From Microbacterium sp. Clip185 (GTDB taxonomy: Bacteria > Actinomycetota > Actinomycetes > Actinomycetales > Microbacteriaceae), in the NCBI RefSeq assembly GCF_028743715.1, contig NZ_CP117996.1:1116001-1180000 (forward strand): a stretch of 64,000 bases of DNA, given 5' to 3'. Below the pieces are notes generated by a model. It did not search any database, was not told the DNA's origin, and saw only the letters and a list, made by a program, of their open reading frames with translations. The position numbers and the translations under genes were made by a program. Shown piece after piece: positions 1 to 8,948 of this stretch. Each line of letters begins with the position of its first letter. Within the stretch, counting starts at the first letter, position 1.

Positions 1-1120
1 GGAGGCGCACGCGAGCGGCGTCCCGGTGGTCGCCACGGGCACGGGCGGCCCCGTCGACCTCGTGCGCTCGAGCATCGACGGATGGCTCTATCGCCCCGGA
101 GATCTGGCTGATCTGCGGGCCCGCGTGGGCGACCTCCTGGGCGATGACGCGAAGCGACAGGCCTTCTCGCTCGCCGCGCGCGACGCCGTCGCCGAGCGCA
201 CCTGGGCGTCGCTGTACGGCCAGCTGCTCGGCCACTACGACGAAGCGCGGGAGCTGCGCCGAATCGACGACCGTCTCCTGGCTCGCGGCGACACACGTCC
301 TGCCATGCCGGCGCTGCTTCCCGCACCGCGCCGGTGGGGGCGCTTCGTCGCCCTCGGCGACTCGCTCACCGAGGGATTGTGCGACACCTCACGTACACCG
401 CACGGGCAGTATCGCGGCTGGGCCGACCGGCTCGCCCCGCTGCTGGCGCAGCAGCACCGAGGCCGCGAACCCTTCCGCTACGCGAACCTTGCGGTCCGCT
501 CGCGTCGGGTGCGCGATCTCACGACGACGCAGATCCCGCGGGCGCTCGAACTGCGCCCCGACCTCGTGTCGATCCTCATGGGCGCGAACGACCTCGTCGG
601 CCACGGCGCGGCCCCGCGGGCGCTCGCCGCCGAGCTGGAGGAGGGCGTCGCCGCACTCCGGGCGGCGGGCTGCGACGTGCTCCTGGTGACGCCGTTCCTG
701 CCGCATCGTCGAGCCGCGGGACTCTTCGCCCGCCGATTCGCCCAGTACGCCTCCGAGCTGCGTCGTATCGCCCGTGTGCACGGTTGCATGCTCCTGGACC
801 TGGAAGCCCTGCCGGCGATCGGCTCGCTGGAGATGTGGGCCGACGACAAGGTGCACCTGCGGTCGCGGGGTCATCGTTTCCTGGCCTATCGCGCCGCCGA
901 GGTGCTGGGGATCCCGGATGCCGAGGCTCTGGGTGATCTGGATGCGGCCCTCCACGACGACGAGCCCTCGGCGGGTGGCTGGCTGCGCCGTGACGCGCTG
1001 CCCTGGCTGTGGCGTCGGATGCGGGGGCGCACCGCGGGCGATGGCCTGGATGCGAAACACGCCGACTATGTCGAGATGCCCGGCGCGGGGCGCTCTCGCC
1101 GTGCCTCCTCATCAGCCTGA
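1..1120 (+). CDS. Glycosyltransferase (GT4-type C-terminus) fused to SGNH/GDSL hydrolase, 5' partial
   Basis: The gene enters from the left edge; the reading frame is open from base 2. The first residues, EAHASGVPVVATGTGGPVDL, are the C-terminal nucleotide-sugar-binding part of a GT4 (glycosyl transferase group 1) enzyme, including the conserved E of that block. With no stop, the frame runs on from about base 305 into an SGNH hydrolase: block I is VALGDSLTEG, the Asn block is LMGANDLVG, and the catalytic Asp/His are in WADDKVHLRSRGH. An ATG at 305 could restart translation, but no clear ribosome-binding site precedes it, so I read this as one bifunctional protein. A sugar transferase joined to an esterase or deacylase suggests assembly and acyl-editing of a cell-envelope glycan or glycolipid (inference). 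Confidence 0.8.
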   Translation, partial: EAHASGVPVVATGTGGPVDLVRSSIDGWLYRPGDLADLRARVGDLLGDDAKRQAFSLAARDAVAERTWASLYGQLLGHYDEARELRRIDDRLLARGDTRPAMPALLPAPRRWGRFVALGDSLTEGLCDTSRTPHGQYRGWADRLAPLLAQQHRGREPFRYANLAVRSRRVRDLTTTQIPRALELRPDLVSILMGANDLVGHGAAPRALAAELEEGVAALRAAGCDVLLVTPFLPHRRAAGLFARRFAQYASELRRIARVHGCMLLDLEALPAIGSLEMWADDKVHLRSRGHRFLAYRAAEVLGIPDAEALGDLDAALHDDEPSAGGWLRRDALPWLWRRMRGRTAGDGLDAKHADYVEMPGAGRSRRASSSA

Positions 1121-1198
1121 CGCGTTTCGTCTCGCCTGCGGCTCGCTCAACGACCGCTCGCCCCCGGTCATTGAGCGAGCGGAGTGAGCCGAAACGCG
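1121..1198. repeat. Long interrupted inverted repeat, probable bidirectional terminator
   Basis: A dyad fills the whole gap between two convergent genes. The outer arms CGCGTTTCG (1121-1129) and CGAAACGCG (1190-1198) are perfect complements. The inner arms GCTCGCTCAACGACCG (1141-1156) and CGGTCATTGAGCGAGC (1165-1180) match at 15 of 16 positions around a C-rich loop. It begins right after the upstream stop codon and ends two bases before the stop of the opposite gene. From memory, the GTCGTTGAGCGAGCG word is common between genes in Microbacteriaceae, so this is probably a dispersed family member; no second copy lies in the window. Confidence 0.7.
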
Positions 1199-1200
1199 AG

Positions 1201-2364
1201 TCAGTACCAGCCGGTGGCCTGCGAGTGGTCCCACGCACCGCAGGGCGAGCCGTAACGGCCAGCGATGTACGACAGGCCCCAGTTGATCTGGGTCGCCGCG
1301 TTGGTGCGCCAGTCCGCGCCCGCGCTGGCCATCTTGTCGCCCGGTAGCGACTGCGGGATCCCGTAGGCGCCGCTGGAGGGATTGAGCGCGTCGGCACGCC
1401 AGCCGGACTCCCGGTTCCACAGCGACACGAGACACGCGAACTGATCCTGCCCCCAGCCGTAGGCGCCGATCGCACCGCGCGCGTACTCCCGTGCTCCGGC
1501 CGGGTCGACGACGACGCCTCCGGACGGAGGGGACGGGACCGGGGGAGCAGGGGGAGCGGGTGACCCGGAGGGCGGGGAGCTGGGTGCGGGATTCGCCGGT
1601 TGCGCAGCGACCTGGCTCGCCAACCGGTACCGGCGCTCCACGTCGGCCGTCGTGCCCTTGAGGGTCGCCAACTGCGCATAGAGGGTGTTCGCCTGCGTGG
1701 TGAGCTCGGCGACGGCGGCGGATTCCGCATCCGCGGCCGACTGCGCCGCGGCGGCGGCGCTCTCGGCCTGCGCGGCGGCGTCCTCGCGCGCGGTGCGTGC
1801 GAGCGTTGCCTGATCGTTGAGCGCCGCCACCACCTGCGCCGCGCCCTGCACTTGCGCTGCGCGGCCGGCCCACGCCGTTCCCATCGTCTCGAGCAGACCG
1901 AGGCGGTCGAGCAGGTCGTCGGGATCCGCCGCGGTGAGCAGCCGAGCGGCGAGCGGCCCGTCGGACTGCAGACGGTACATGGAGGATGCAAGAGCGCCGG
2001 TGCGAGCGCGCTGCGCTTCAGCCTCCGCCTGAGCGGCGGTCACCTGCGCATCGAGGGCTGCGGAACGCTGTGCCGCGTCGTCCGCCCGTCTCCGGGCGTC
2101 CTCGGCGATGCGCGCGGCGTCCAGTGCCGCCGTGGCGGAGGCGGCGCTGCGCTGCTGGGCGGCGTCGAGTTCGGCGTCGATGCGGGCGACGAGCTCTGCC
2201 GCGGCCGCTTGGTTGTTGCGGGCGTTCTGCACGTCGTCCCAGGAGGGGGTGTCAGCGGCGCGAGCAGGGGCGGTCGAGCTTGCGAGCAGGGCGACGATGG
2301 TGACGGCGACCGCGAGCACAGACGGGCGCAGTGCCCGAGGGCGTGGCGCGAGCTCGACGGTCAT
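1201..2364 (-). CDS. Secreted coiled-coil protein with lysozyme-like (transglycosylase) C-terminal domain
   Basis: 387 residues. An N-terminal signal peptide (hydrophobic run about residues 15-30, cleavage probably after ARA) is followed by a long Ala/Glu/Gln-rich coiled coil (about 40-245), a Pro/Ser linker, and a C-terminal domain with CLVSLWNRESGWRADALN and SGAYGIPQSLPGDKMASAG. The Glu in NRESGW is the expected catalytic acid of the lysozyme-like fold, and the YGIPQS block is typical of actinobacterial aggregation-promoting-factor or lytic transglycosylase-like proteins. It is likely exported to act on peptidoglycan, with the coiled coil for oligomerisation or wall contact. The start is supported by a -10 box TAGCGT (2376-2371) exactly six bases upstream, so the mRNA is probably leaderless. 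Confidence 0.85.
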   Translation of the reverse strand: MTVELAPRPRALRPSVLAVAVTIVALLASSTAPARAADTPSWDDVQNARNNQAAAAELVARIDAELDAAQQRSAASATAALDAARIAEDARRRADDAAQRSAALDAQVTAAQAEAEAQRARTGALASSMYRLQSDGPLAARLLTAADPDDLLDRLGLLETMGTAWAGRAAQVQGAAQVVAALNDQATLARTAREDAAAQAESAAAAAQSAADAESAAVAELTTQANTLYAQLATLKGTTADVERRYRLASQVAAQPANPAPSSPPSGSPAPPAPPVPSPPSGGVVVDPAGAREYARGAIGAYGWGQDQFACLVSLWNRESGWRADALNPSSGAYGIPQSLPGDKMASAGADWRTNAATQINWGLSYIAGRYGSPCGAWDHSQATGWY

Positions 2365-2408
2365 GCGAACACGCTATTGCGTCACACTCGTCACACCAAC
2401 CCCACGAG

Positions 2409-3089
2409 TCACATAGACCAGCGGTATTCGCTCTCCGGACGGCCGGGACGTCCGTGGCGCGCCCGTCGTTCGGCGGCGCCGATCTCCACGAGGTGCTCCA
2501 GATAGCGGCGGGCCGATACGCGCGACAGGCCCAGCAGTCGTGCCGTCTCGACGGCGGAGAGCCCCTCGCCGTCGCGCAGCGCGCGGCCGACCGCATCCAG
2601 GGTCTCGGGCGAGATGCCCTTCGGCGTGACCGGGATGGGAGCGGTGCGCCCGGCGCCGAGCAACGCGTCGATCTCGGCCTGTGTCGCCCGACCGCGCGGG
2701 CTGCGCAGCTCGACGGTCTGTGCGTACTGCTCCAGCCGCTCTCGGAAGACGCCGAAGGTGAAGGGCTTCACGAGGTACTGCACGACCCCGAGGCTCGCGG
2801 TGGCCCGCACGGTCTCGGCGTCGCGCACGCTGGTCACGGCGATCACATCCACCGTGCTGCCGGCGGCACGGATGCGGCGCAGCACATCCAAGCCGCTCGC
2901 GTCCGGCATGGTCATATCCAGCAGCACCAGGTCGACGGCGGGCCGGGGGTCCGTGCCGATCAGCGCGCGCAGGGCCGCCCCGGCGCCGGCGCACAGTCCG
3001 CTCACCTCGAAGCCGTCCAGTCGCCCGACGTACTGTCCGTGCAGCTCGAGGGTCAGAGCGTCGTCGTCGACGACCAGGACATGGATCAT
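2409..3089 (-). CDS. CitB/DcuR-family response regulator
   Basis: 226 residues. The N-terminal receiver domain has acidic residues D8-D10, phospho-acceptor D58 in LVLLDMTMP and the conserved Lys in LVKPF. A linker leads to a C-terminal helix-turn-helix (LSAVETARLLGLSRVSARRYLEHL) of the DcuR/CitB/DctR type. Its start overlaps the stop of the kinase gene by four bases (ATGA), so the two are translationally coupled. The pair is divergent from dctA, which fits C4-dicarboxylate- or citrate-responsive activation of dctA (inference from neighbourhood and family). Confidence 0.9.
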   Translation of the reverse strand: MIHVLVVDDDALTLELHGQYVGRLDGFEVSGLCAGAGAALRALIGTDPRPAVDLVLLDMTMPDASGLDVLRRIRAAGSTVDVIAVTSVRDAETVRATASLGVVQYLVKPFTFGVFRERLEQYAQTVELRSPRGRATQAEIDALLGAGRTAPIPVTPKGISPETLDAVGRALRDGEGLSAVETARLLGLSRVSARRYLEHLVEIGAAERRARHGRPGRPESEYRWSM

Positions 3090-4342
3090 CCTCGCCCCTT
3101 CAGCATGACGACGAAGCGGCTGGGATCGGCGTCGTCGATGCGGATGCTGCCGCCGGCCGCCGTGACGATGTCGCGCACGAGCGCGAGGCCGACACCGCGA
3201 CCCTCCGCCCCCGCCGGTTTCGTGCTGAAGCCCATCTCGAACACCCTCTCGCGCATCTCGGTCGGCACTCCGGCGCCTGAATCCGTCACCGTGAGGATGA
3301 GGTCCCGCCCGGAGCGCATCATCGCGAAATCGACCGTGCGGGGCGCGGGGCCGGCGGCTGCCGCATCCACGGCGTTGTCGAGCAGATTACCCACGACCGT
3401 GACGGCGTCGACGGCGGTGAGCACGGAGCGGGGTGCGTCGGAGGCGATCTCGGTGCGCAACAGCACCCCGCGCTCGGCCGCCTGCGACACTTTGCCGAGC
3501 ACGAGGGCGCCCACGGTGGCGTCGCCGTCGGTGCGGGCCGTGACCTGATCGACGAGCTGCTGCGATGCGTGTGCGGAGTCGGTCAGCAGGGCGATCGCCT
3601 CGTCCCGCCGGTCCATCTCGAGAAGAGCGACGGCGGTGTGGATGCGATTGCCGTGCTCGTGGGTCTGCGCCCGGAGAGCTTCGCCCAGCGTGCGCATCGA
3701 CTCGGCGCTCGAGAGCGTGTCGCGGATCTCGGATGCGGCCAGATCTCCCGTGACGCGCCGCGCCTGGCCTCGCGCGAGCACTGCGCCGACCAGACCCGCA
3801 GCCAGCACGATGAGCGCCACCGCGAGGGCGAACGGCAGTCGGGCGGCGATCCCGTCTCCGATGCTGCCCAGTGTCACCCCCGCCGACACCCACCCCACCA
3901 CCTCGTCGCCCTCGGTGACGGGGGCGATCGTACGGACGGACGGGCCCAGCGTCCCCGCCCGCTCCTCGGTGAGCGACTCGGGGGATGCGGGGATGGTGCC
4001 GATGTAGCGCTCGCCGATCCGCGCGGGGTCACGGTGCGTGAAGCGCACGCCGTCGGGCGACATGATCGTCACGAAGTCGAGGTCGCTGGCGGCCATGACC
4101 GACTCGGCGAACGGCTGGAGGACGGCGGAGGGATCGGCGGAGGTGATGCCGCCGCGGACGAACGGGTCCTCGGCGAGCGTGCGCGCGACGATCTGCGTCA
4201 CGCGTTCGGCTTCCGCGCGCTCCGCGCGCTGCGCGTCGAGCACGAGGACCGCGCTGAGCACGGCCGCCACCGCGACCGCCGCGGCGGCGATCAGCAGGAA
4301 CAGTCGCGTGGCAGCGCTCGTCGGGAACTTCGTCGGTCTCAC
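3086..4342 (-). CDS. CitA/DcuS-type sensor histidine kinase, short form without cytoplasmic PAS
   Basis: 418 residues from GTG at 4342, chosen because GGAGG stands five bases upstream; a longer frame exists but runs into dctA. Order: TM1 (about residues 12-36), an extracytoplasmic sensor with the family-typical FTHRDPARIGERY block, TM2 (about 170-195), the phospho-acceptor helix THEHGNRIHT, then an HATPase domain with GNLLDNAVDAA (N box), DSGAGVP (G1) and GRGVGLALV (G2). Family members usually carry a PAS domain between TM2 and the His helix; here that stretch is only about 40 residues, so the PAS is absent. The likely ligand is a C4-dicarboxylate or citrate. Confidence 0.88.
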   Translation of the reverse strand: MRPTKFPTSAATRLFLLIAAAAVAVAAVLSAVLVLDAQRAERAEAERVTQIVARTLAEDPFVRGGITSADPSAVLQPFAESVMAASDLDFVTIMSPDGVRFTHRDPARIGERYIGTIPASPESLTEERAGTLGPSVRTIAPVTEGDEVVGWVSAGVTLGSIGDGIAARLPFALAVALIVLAAGLVGAVLARGQARRVTGDLAASEIRDTLSSAESMRTLGEALRAQTHEHGNRIHTAVALLEMDRRDEAIALLTDSAHASQQLVDQVTARTDGDATVGALVLGKVSQAAERGVLLRTEIASDAPRSVLTAVDAVTVVGNLLDNAVDAAAAGPAPRTVDFAMMRSGRDLILTVTDSGAGVPTEMRERVFEMGFSTKPAGAEGRGVGLALVRDIVTAAGGSIRIDDADPSRFVVMLKGRG

Positions 4343-4448
4343 CGCATCCTCCGTGACCAATACGACCACAACTCGACCCCGTCCGTCAGCGGGAGCGAGG
4401 GTACGAGCGTGGCCACGATGAGGCGGCCCGATCGAGAAGGAGACGACG

Positions 4449-5861
4449 ATGGCTCTGCGACTTCCCCGCACGACGACGGTGACCCTGCCGCGGCTGACAG
4501 GCCGACCCGGTCGCAAGAAATGGGACAAGCACACCTGGCTGTACGTCTCGGTGATCATTGCAGTGGTCGCCGGCGCCGTGGTGGGGCTGGCCTTCCCCGA
4601 GTTCGCGGTCGGTCTGAAGCCTCTCGGCACCGCGTTCGTGTCGCTGATCACGATGATGATCGCGCCCATCATCTTCTGCACGATCGTGGTGGGGGTCGGA
4701 TCCATCGCCAAGGCGGCCACCGTCGGCAAGATCGGCGGACTCGCCCTGGTCTACTTCCTCGGCATGTCGACGTTCGCGTTGGCGATCGGCCTCGTGGTCG
4801 GCAACATCATCCACCCCGGCGAGGGGCTGGACATGTCCGGCTCGACCTACCAGGCGACGGGTGAGGCGACCTCTACCGTCGACTTCCTGCTGCACATCGT
4901 CCCGGAGTCGTTCTTCGCGGCGTTCACCGGCGGCAGCGTGCTGCAGGTGCTGTTCATCGCGCTGCTGGTCGGCTTCGCCCTGCAGGGGCTGGGGGAGAAG
5001 GGCAAGCCGATCATGACGGCCGTCACCCACCTGCAGACGCTCGTGTTCCGCATCCTGGGCATGATCCTCTGGCTCGCTCCCGTCGGCGCGTTCGGCGCCA
5101 TCGCCGCCGTCGTCGGCTCGACCGGTGTCGGCGCGATCCTCGGGCTCGGCCTTCTGATGGTCGCGTTCTACATCACGTGCTTCGTCTTCATCGCGGGTGT
5201 TCTGGGCTCGCTGCTCTACGCGGTTGCGCGGGTGAACATCTTCTCGCTCATGAAGTACCTCGGCCGTGAGTACCTGCTCATCGTCGGCACGTCGTCGTCG
5301 GAGTCCGCGCTGCCCCGGCTCATCGCGAAGATGGAGCACCTGGGTGTCTCCAAGCCGGTCGTCGGCATCACGGTGCCCACCGGCTACTCGTTCAACCTGG
5401 ACGGCACGGCGATCTACCTCACGATGGCGTCGCTGTTCATCGCGACGGGCATGGGCGCCCCGATGTCGATTCCCGAGCAGATCGGCCTGCTCGTGTTCAT
5501 GATCATCGCCTCGAAGGGCGCTGCGGGCGTCACCGGCGCGGGACTCGCGACCCTCGCGGCGGGCCTGCAGACCTACCGTCCCGACCTCGTCGGCGGGGTG
5601 GGCGTCATCGTCGGCATCGACCGCTTCATGTCGGAGGGCCGTGCGGTCACGAACTTCACCGGCAATGCTGTGGCGACCGTGCTGATCGGCACGTGGACCC
5701 GGCAGATCGACAAGGCGCGGGTGCGCGAGGTGCTCTCCGGCGCCCGCCCCTTCGACGAGTCCACGCTGACCGGCGGACACGGCGCGGATGCGGGGGAGAA
5801 GGCTCCCGCCGCAGAGGGCGCAGATGCGGCCGCCAAGGCGATGGCTGCCACGCCCCGCTGA
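4449..5861 (+). CDS. dctA: DctA-type C4-dicarboxylate:cation symporter
   Basis: 470 residues, a DAACS-family inner-membrane carrier for succinate, fumarate, malate or related acids. Many hydrophobic segments are visible, plus the family signatures IVGTSSSESALPRL (serine-rich re-entrant loop), GYSFNLDGTAIYLTM and GIDRFMSEGRAVTNFTGN. The length fits a family range of about 420-470; the extra length is a hydrophilic Ala/Glu-rich C-terminal tail. AAGGAG precedes the ATG by six bases. It is transcribed divergently from the CitA/DcuS-like kinase-regulator pair, a classical arrangement for substrate-induced dctA. The hairpin just after the stop ends the unit. Confidence 0.93.
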   Translation: MALRLPRTTTVTLPRLTGRPGRKKWDKHTWLYVSVIIAVVAGAVVGLAFPEFAVGLKPLGTAFVSLITMMIAPIIFCTIVVGVGSIAKAATVGKIGGLALVYFLGMSTFALAIGLVVGNIIHPGEGLDMSGSTYQATGEATSTVDFLLHIVPESFFAAFTGGSVLQVLFIALLVGFALQGLGEKGKPIMTAVTHLQTLVFRILGMILWLAPVGAFGAIAAVVGSTGVGAILGLGLLMVAFYITCFVFIAGVLGSLLYAVARVNIFSLMKYLGREYLLIVGTSSSESALPRLIAKMEHLGVSKPVVGITVPTGYSFNLDGTAIYLTMASLFIATGMGAPMSIPEQIGLLVFMIIASKGAAGVTGAGLATLAAGLQTYRPDLVGGVGVIVGIDRFMSEGRAVTNFTGNAVATVLIGTWTRQIDKARVREVLSGARPFDESTLTGGHGADAGEKAPAAEGADAAAKAMAATPR

Positions 5862-5869
5862 CCCACGAA

Positions 5870-5906
5870 AGAGGGGCCCGGAACGCGATGCGTGCCGGGG
5901 CCCTCT
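5870..5906. terminator. Hairpin terminator between dctA and the convergent small gene
   Basis: Arms 5870-5885 and 5891-5906 pair at 14 of 16 positions around the loop CGATG. It lies nine bases after the dctA stop and just beyond the 3' end of the convergent small gene, so it can serve both directions. There is no strong T-tract. Confidence 0.7.
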
Positions 5907-5917
5907 CCTCGTTCCCC

Positions 5918-6121
5918 TCAGCCCTCGATGCCCTGCTCGAACCCGTCGAAGCGCATCTCGCGCTCGAGCTGCGCCTGCAACTGCGCTTCTTCGCGCGGGT
6001 CCGGTGTCTCCGGAGTGCCGTCGAGCAGTCCGTCCTCGACCAGCTGCTCCTCGCCGGTGGCGGCGGGCTCTGTGCCCGGCTCGACGTCGCGGTCGGAGCC
6101 GGGGGTGGTGTCGTGGGTCAT
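5918..6121 (-). CDS. Small acidic hypothetical protein
   Basis: 67 residues from ATG at 6121, with GAGAGGA seven bases upstream. The protein is strongly acidic and hydrophilic (MTHDTTPGSDRDVEPG at the start, REEAQLQAQLEREMRFDGF near the end), with a short predicted helix at the C-terminus and no membrane segment, signal peptide or cysteine. I do not recognise a family and propose no function. It stands alone, convergent with dctA and divergent from the pnp leader. Confidence 0.6.
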   Translation of the reverse strand: MTHDTTPGSDRDVEPGTEPAATGEEQLVEDGLLDGTPETPDPREEAQLQAQLEREMRFDGFEQGIEG

Positions 6122-6204
6122 GACGTGTCCTCTCGTCGGTTCCGCTGTCGCGGGTGTGGGTCCCACGATAGGCGGCGTCGACCCGCGTGAGAACGGGTTG
6201 CACT

Positions 6205-6451
6205 GGTAGGCTGATGTGGATCGCTCTGTGCGATCGCCAACTCCATACGAGTTCACGGAGCAGGCCGGCGGGAAGCTGGTCCCCTGTGGTGGGTTCCTCG
6301 TCGTGCGTCGCACGCCGGGTGGTCTTCTACTGGTGGCCAGCGCAGGCTCTCTGCAGTCGTGCCGCGCGCCCATAACCGCAGCCCTGCTCCTTCGCATGTC
6401 CGCTCGTCGCCCACACGGGGTGGCGAGCCTAAACAAAGAAGGAGGGACCTC
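6205..6451 (+). ncRNA. Structured 5' leader of pnp, candidate Actino-pnp RNA motif
   Basis: About 330 bases before pnp hold no convincing gene. TAGGCT at 6209-6214 is a good -10 box, giving a leader of about 230 nt. It can fold: GCTGGTC (6275-6281) pairs with GGCCAGC (6335-6341, one G-U), enclosing the hairpin CGTGC-GTC-GCACG (6302-6314). Rfam lists an Actino-pnp motif exactly in actinobacterial pnp leaders, and PNPase commonly controls its own mRNA through such a leader. The assignment rests on position and visible stems; I could not run a covariance search. Confidence 0.5.
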
Positions 6452-8731
6452 TTGGAAGGTCCGGAAATCACCGCCGCCGAAGCCGTTCTCGACAACGGCC
6501 GATTCGGCACCCGCACCGTCCGGTTCGAGACCGGGCGACTGGCGCAGCAGGCACAGGGTGCCGTTGCCGCCTACCTCGACGAGGAGACGATGCTCCTCTC
6601 GGCCACCAGCGCCGGCAAGCACCCGCGTGAAGGCTTCGACTTCTTCCCGCTGACCGTCGACGTCGAAGAGCGTTCGTACGCGGCCGGCAAGATCCCCGGC
6701 TCGTTCTTCCGTCGTGAGGGCCGCCCCTCGACCGAGGCGATCCTCGTCTGCCGTCTGATCGACCGCCCGCTGCGCCCGTCGTTCGTGGATGGCCTCCGCA
6801 ACGAGGTCCAGATCGTCGTCACCGTCCTGAGCATCGCTCCGGGCGAGTTCTACGACGCGCTGGCGATCAACGCCGCATCGCTGTCGACGCAGATCTCGGG
6901 TCTGCCGTTCTCCGGCCCCATCGCCGGTGTGCGCCTCGCGCTCATCCCGGGTCACGGCGAGCACGCCGACCAGTGGATCGCGTTCCCGAAGGCCGAGCAG
7001 CTGCAGGAGGCCGTCTTCGACCTGATCGTTGCCGGACGCGTCCTCGAGGATGGCGAAGTCGCGATCATGATGGTCGAGGCCGAGGCCACCGAGCACAGCT
7101 GGGACCTCATCAAGGCCGGCGCCACCAAGCCCAGCGAAGAGATCGTCGCGCAGGGACTCGAGGCCGCCAAGCCCTTCATCAAGGAGCTCGTCGCGGCGCA
7201 GAACGTCGTGGCGAACACCGCCGCGAAGGAGATCCAGCCCTACCCGGTCTTCCCGCCGTACAGCCAGGAGACGTACGACTTCGTCGCCGAGCGCGCCTAC
7301 GACAAGCTCGTCCCGATCTACCAGATCGCCGACAAGCAGGAGCGCCAGAACGCGGATGACGCGGTGAAGGATGCCGTCAAGGCAGAGCTCGTCGCGGCCG
7401 TCGAGGCCGAGCAGCTGCCCGCCGTGGCGACCCTCGAGTTCTCCGCCGCGTACAAGTCGGTCACGAAGAAGATCGTGCGCGGCCGCATCCTCTCAGAGGG
7501 TGTGCGCATCGACGGACGCGGTCTGGCCGACATCCGTGCGCTCGACGCCGAGGTGCAGGTCATCCCGCGGGTGCACGGCTCGGCGATCTTCCAGCGCGGT
7601 GAGACCCAGATCCTGGGCGTCACCACGCTGAACATGCTCAAGATGGAGCAGCAGATCGACTCGCTCAGCCCCACCACGAGCAAGCGCTACATGCACCACT
7701 ACAACTTCCCGCCCTACTCGACCGGTGAGACCGGCCGTGTGGGCAGCCCGAAGCGTCGCGAGATCGGTCACGGCTTCCTGGCCGAGCGCGCGCTCGTTCC
7801 GGTGCTGCCCAGCCGCGAGGAGTTCCCCTACGCGATCCGTCAGGTCTCCGAGGCTCTCGGCTCCAACGGTTCGACGTCCATGGGCTCGGTGTGCGCCTCG
7901 ACCCTGTCGCTGCTCAACGCCGGCGTGCCGCTGCGCGCTCCGGTCGCGGGTATCGCGATGGGCCTCGTGTCGGATGAGGTCGACGGCCAGACGCGCTACG
8001 CCGCGCTGACCGACATCCTCGGCGCCGAGGACGCCCTGGGCGACATGGACTTCAAGGTCGCGGGCACCAGCGAGTTCGTCACGGCCATCCAGCTCGACAC
8101 GAAGCTCGACGGCATCCCGTCGTCGGTGCTCGCTGCCGCTCTCACCCAGGCCAAGGACGCACGTCTCACGATCCTGAACGTGCTCAACGCGGCGATCGAC
8201 GCTCCCGACGAGATGGCGCCGACCGCGCCGCGCGTCATCAGCGTGCAGATCCCGGTCGACAAGATCGGTGAGCTGATCGGGCCGAAGGGCAAGACGATCA
8301 ACGCGATCCAGGACGAGACCGGCGCGCAGATCTCCATCGAGGAGGACGGCACCGTCTACATCGGCGCGACCGACGGCCCCTCGGCCGAGGCCGCCCGTGC
8401 CCAGGTGAACGCGATCGCCAACCCGACCAACCCCGAGGTCGGCGAGCAGTTCCTCGGCACCGTCGTGAAGATCGCCACGTTCGGCGCCTTCATCTCGCTG
8501 CTGCCCGGCAAGGACGGCCTGCTGCACGTCAGCGAGGTCCGCAAGCTCGCCGGTGGCAAGCGCGTCGAGAACGTCGAAGACGTGCTCGGCGTCGGTCAGA
8601 AGCTGCTGGTCAAGATCACCAAGATCGACGACCGCGGCAAGCTGTCGCTCGAGCCCGTGCTCGAAGAGGCTGCCGACCAGGAGGGTCGCGACGCGGCCAA
8701 CCCCGGTCCGGAGGCTCCCGCGGAGGGCTGA
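6452..8731 (+). CDS. pnp: Polyribonucleotide nucleotidyltransferase (PNPase)
   Basis: 759 residues. The start is TTG at 6452, chosen because AGGAGGG stands six bases upstream and it gives the family length. Phosphorolytic 3'-5' exoribonuclease of mRNA decay. Two RNase PH-like domains, with the active-site region of the second near [15 protein letters not shown], are followed by a KH domain ([17 protein letters not shown]) and an S1 domain ([28 protein letters not shown]). It is monocistronic, behind a structured leader and closed by a strong terminator. The usual upstream neighbour rpsO is not adjacent here. Confidence 0.96.
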   Translation: MEGPEITAAEAVLDNGRFGTRTVRFETGRLAQQAQGAVAAYLDEETMLLSATSAGKHPREGFDFFPLTVDVEERSYAAGKIPGSFFRREGRPSTEAILVCRLIDRPLRPSFVDGLRNEVQIVVTVLSIAPGEFYDALAINAASLSTQISGLPFSGPIAGVRLALIPGHGEHADQWIAFPKAEQLQEAVFDLIVAGRVLEDGEVAIMMVEAEATEHSWDLIKAGATKPSEEIVAQGLEAAKPFIKELVAAQNVVANTAAKEIQPYPVFPPYSQETYDFVAERAYDKLVPIYQIADKQERQNADDAVKDAVKAELVAAVEAEQLPAVATLEFSAAYKSVTKKIVRGRILSEGVRIDGRGLADIRALDAEVQVIPRVHGSAIFQRGETQILGVTTLNMLKMEQQIDSLSPTTSKRYMHHYNFPPYSTGETGRVGSPKRREIGHGFLAERALVPVLPSREEFPYAIRQVSEALGSNGSTSMGSVCASTLSLLNAGVPLRAPVAGIAMGLVSDEVDGQTRYAALTDILGAEDALGDMDFKVAGTSEFVTAIQLDTKLDGIPSSVLAAALTQAKDARLTILNVLNAAIDAPDEMAPTAPRVISVQIPVDKIGELIGPKGKTINAIQDETGAQISIEEDGTVYIGATDGPSAEAARAQVNAIANPTNPEVGEQFLGTVVKIATFGAFISLLPGKDGLLHVSEVRKLAGGKRVENVEDVLGVGQKLLVKITKIDDRGKLSLEPVLEEAADQEGRDAANPGPEAPAEG

Positions 8732-8744
8732 TCCCCGTACGCAG

Positions 8745-8782
8745 CCGAGGCCCCCGTCGCGTTAACGCGGCGGGGGCCTCGG
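8745..8782 (+). terminator. Strong intrinsic-type terminator of pnp
   Basis: A 38-base near-perfect palindrome: CCGAGGCCCCCGTCGCGTT (8745-8763) against 8764-8782, with a single G-U pair. It lies 13 bases after the pnp stop. No long T-run follows, as is common in high-GC actinobacteria. Confidence 0.85.
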
Positions 8783-8948
8783 CCGTGCGGGACGGGCCGT
8801 GACAAAAGAGTTATGCAATGTTTATCGATCTGTCGCCGTGGCGGAATCCGGTGACCGCGCGCTCACTTACTGTCTAAGTACGCGTCGAGCTACGCGGGAG
8901 ATCCACGGTTTCCGCGTTCCGCGACACGAGTGTGCGGAAGGGGTGCGC

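Noticed and set aside
576..1991. Long Arg/Pro-rich minus-strand open frame over the SGNH hydrolase and the lysozyme-like gene
   Set aside because: Low-complexity translation typical of high-GC shadow frames; it crosses two well-supported genes and the dyad repeat.
4343..4729. N-terminal extension of the sensor kinase into dctA
   Set aside because: Would overlap dctA antisense and lacks a ribosome-binding site; GTG at 4342 has GGAGG and gives a normal TM1.
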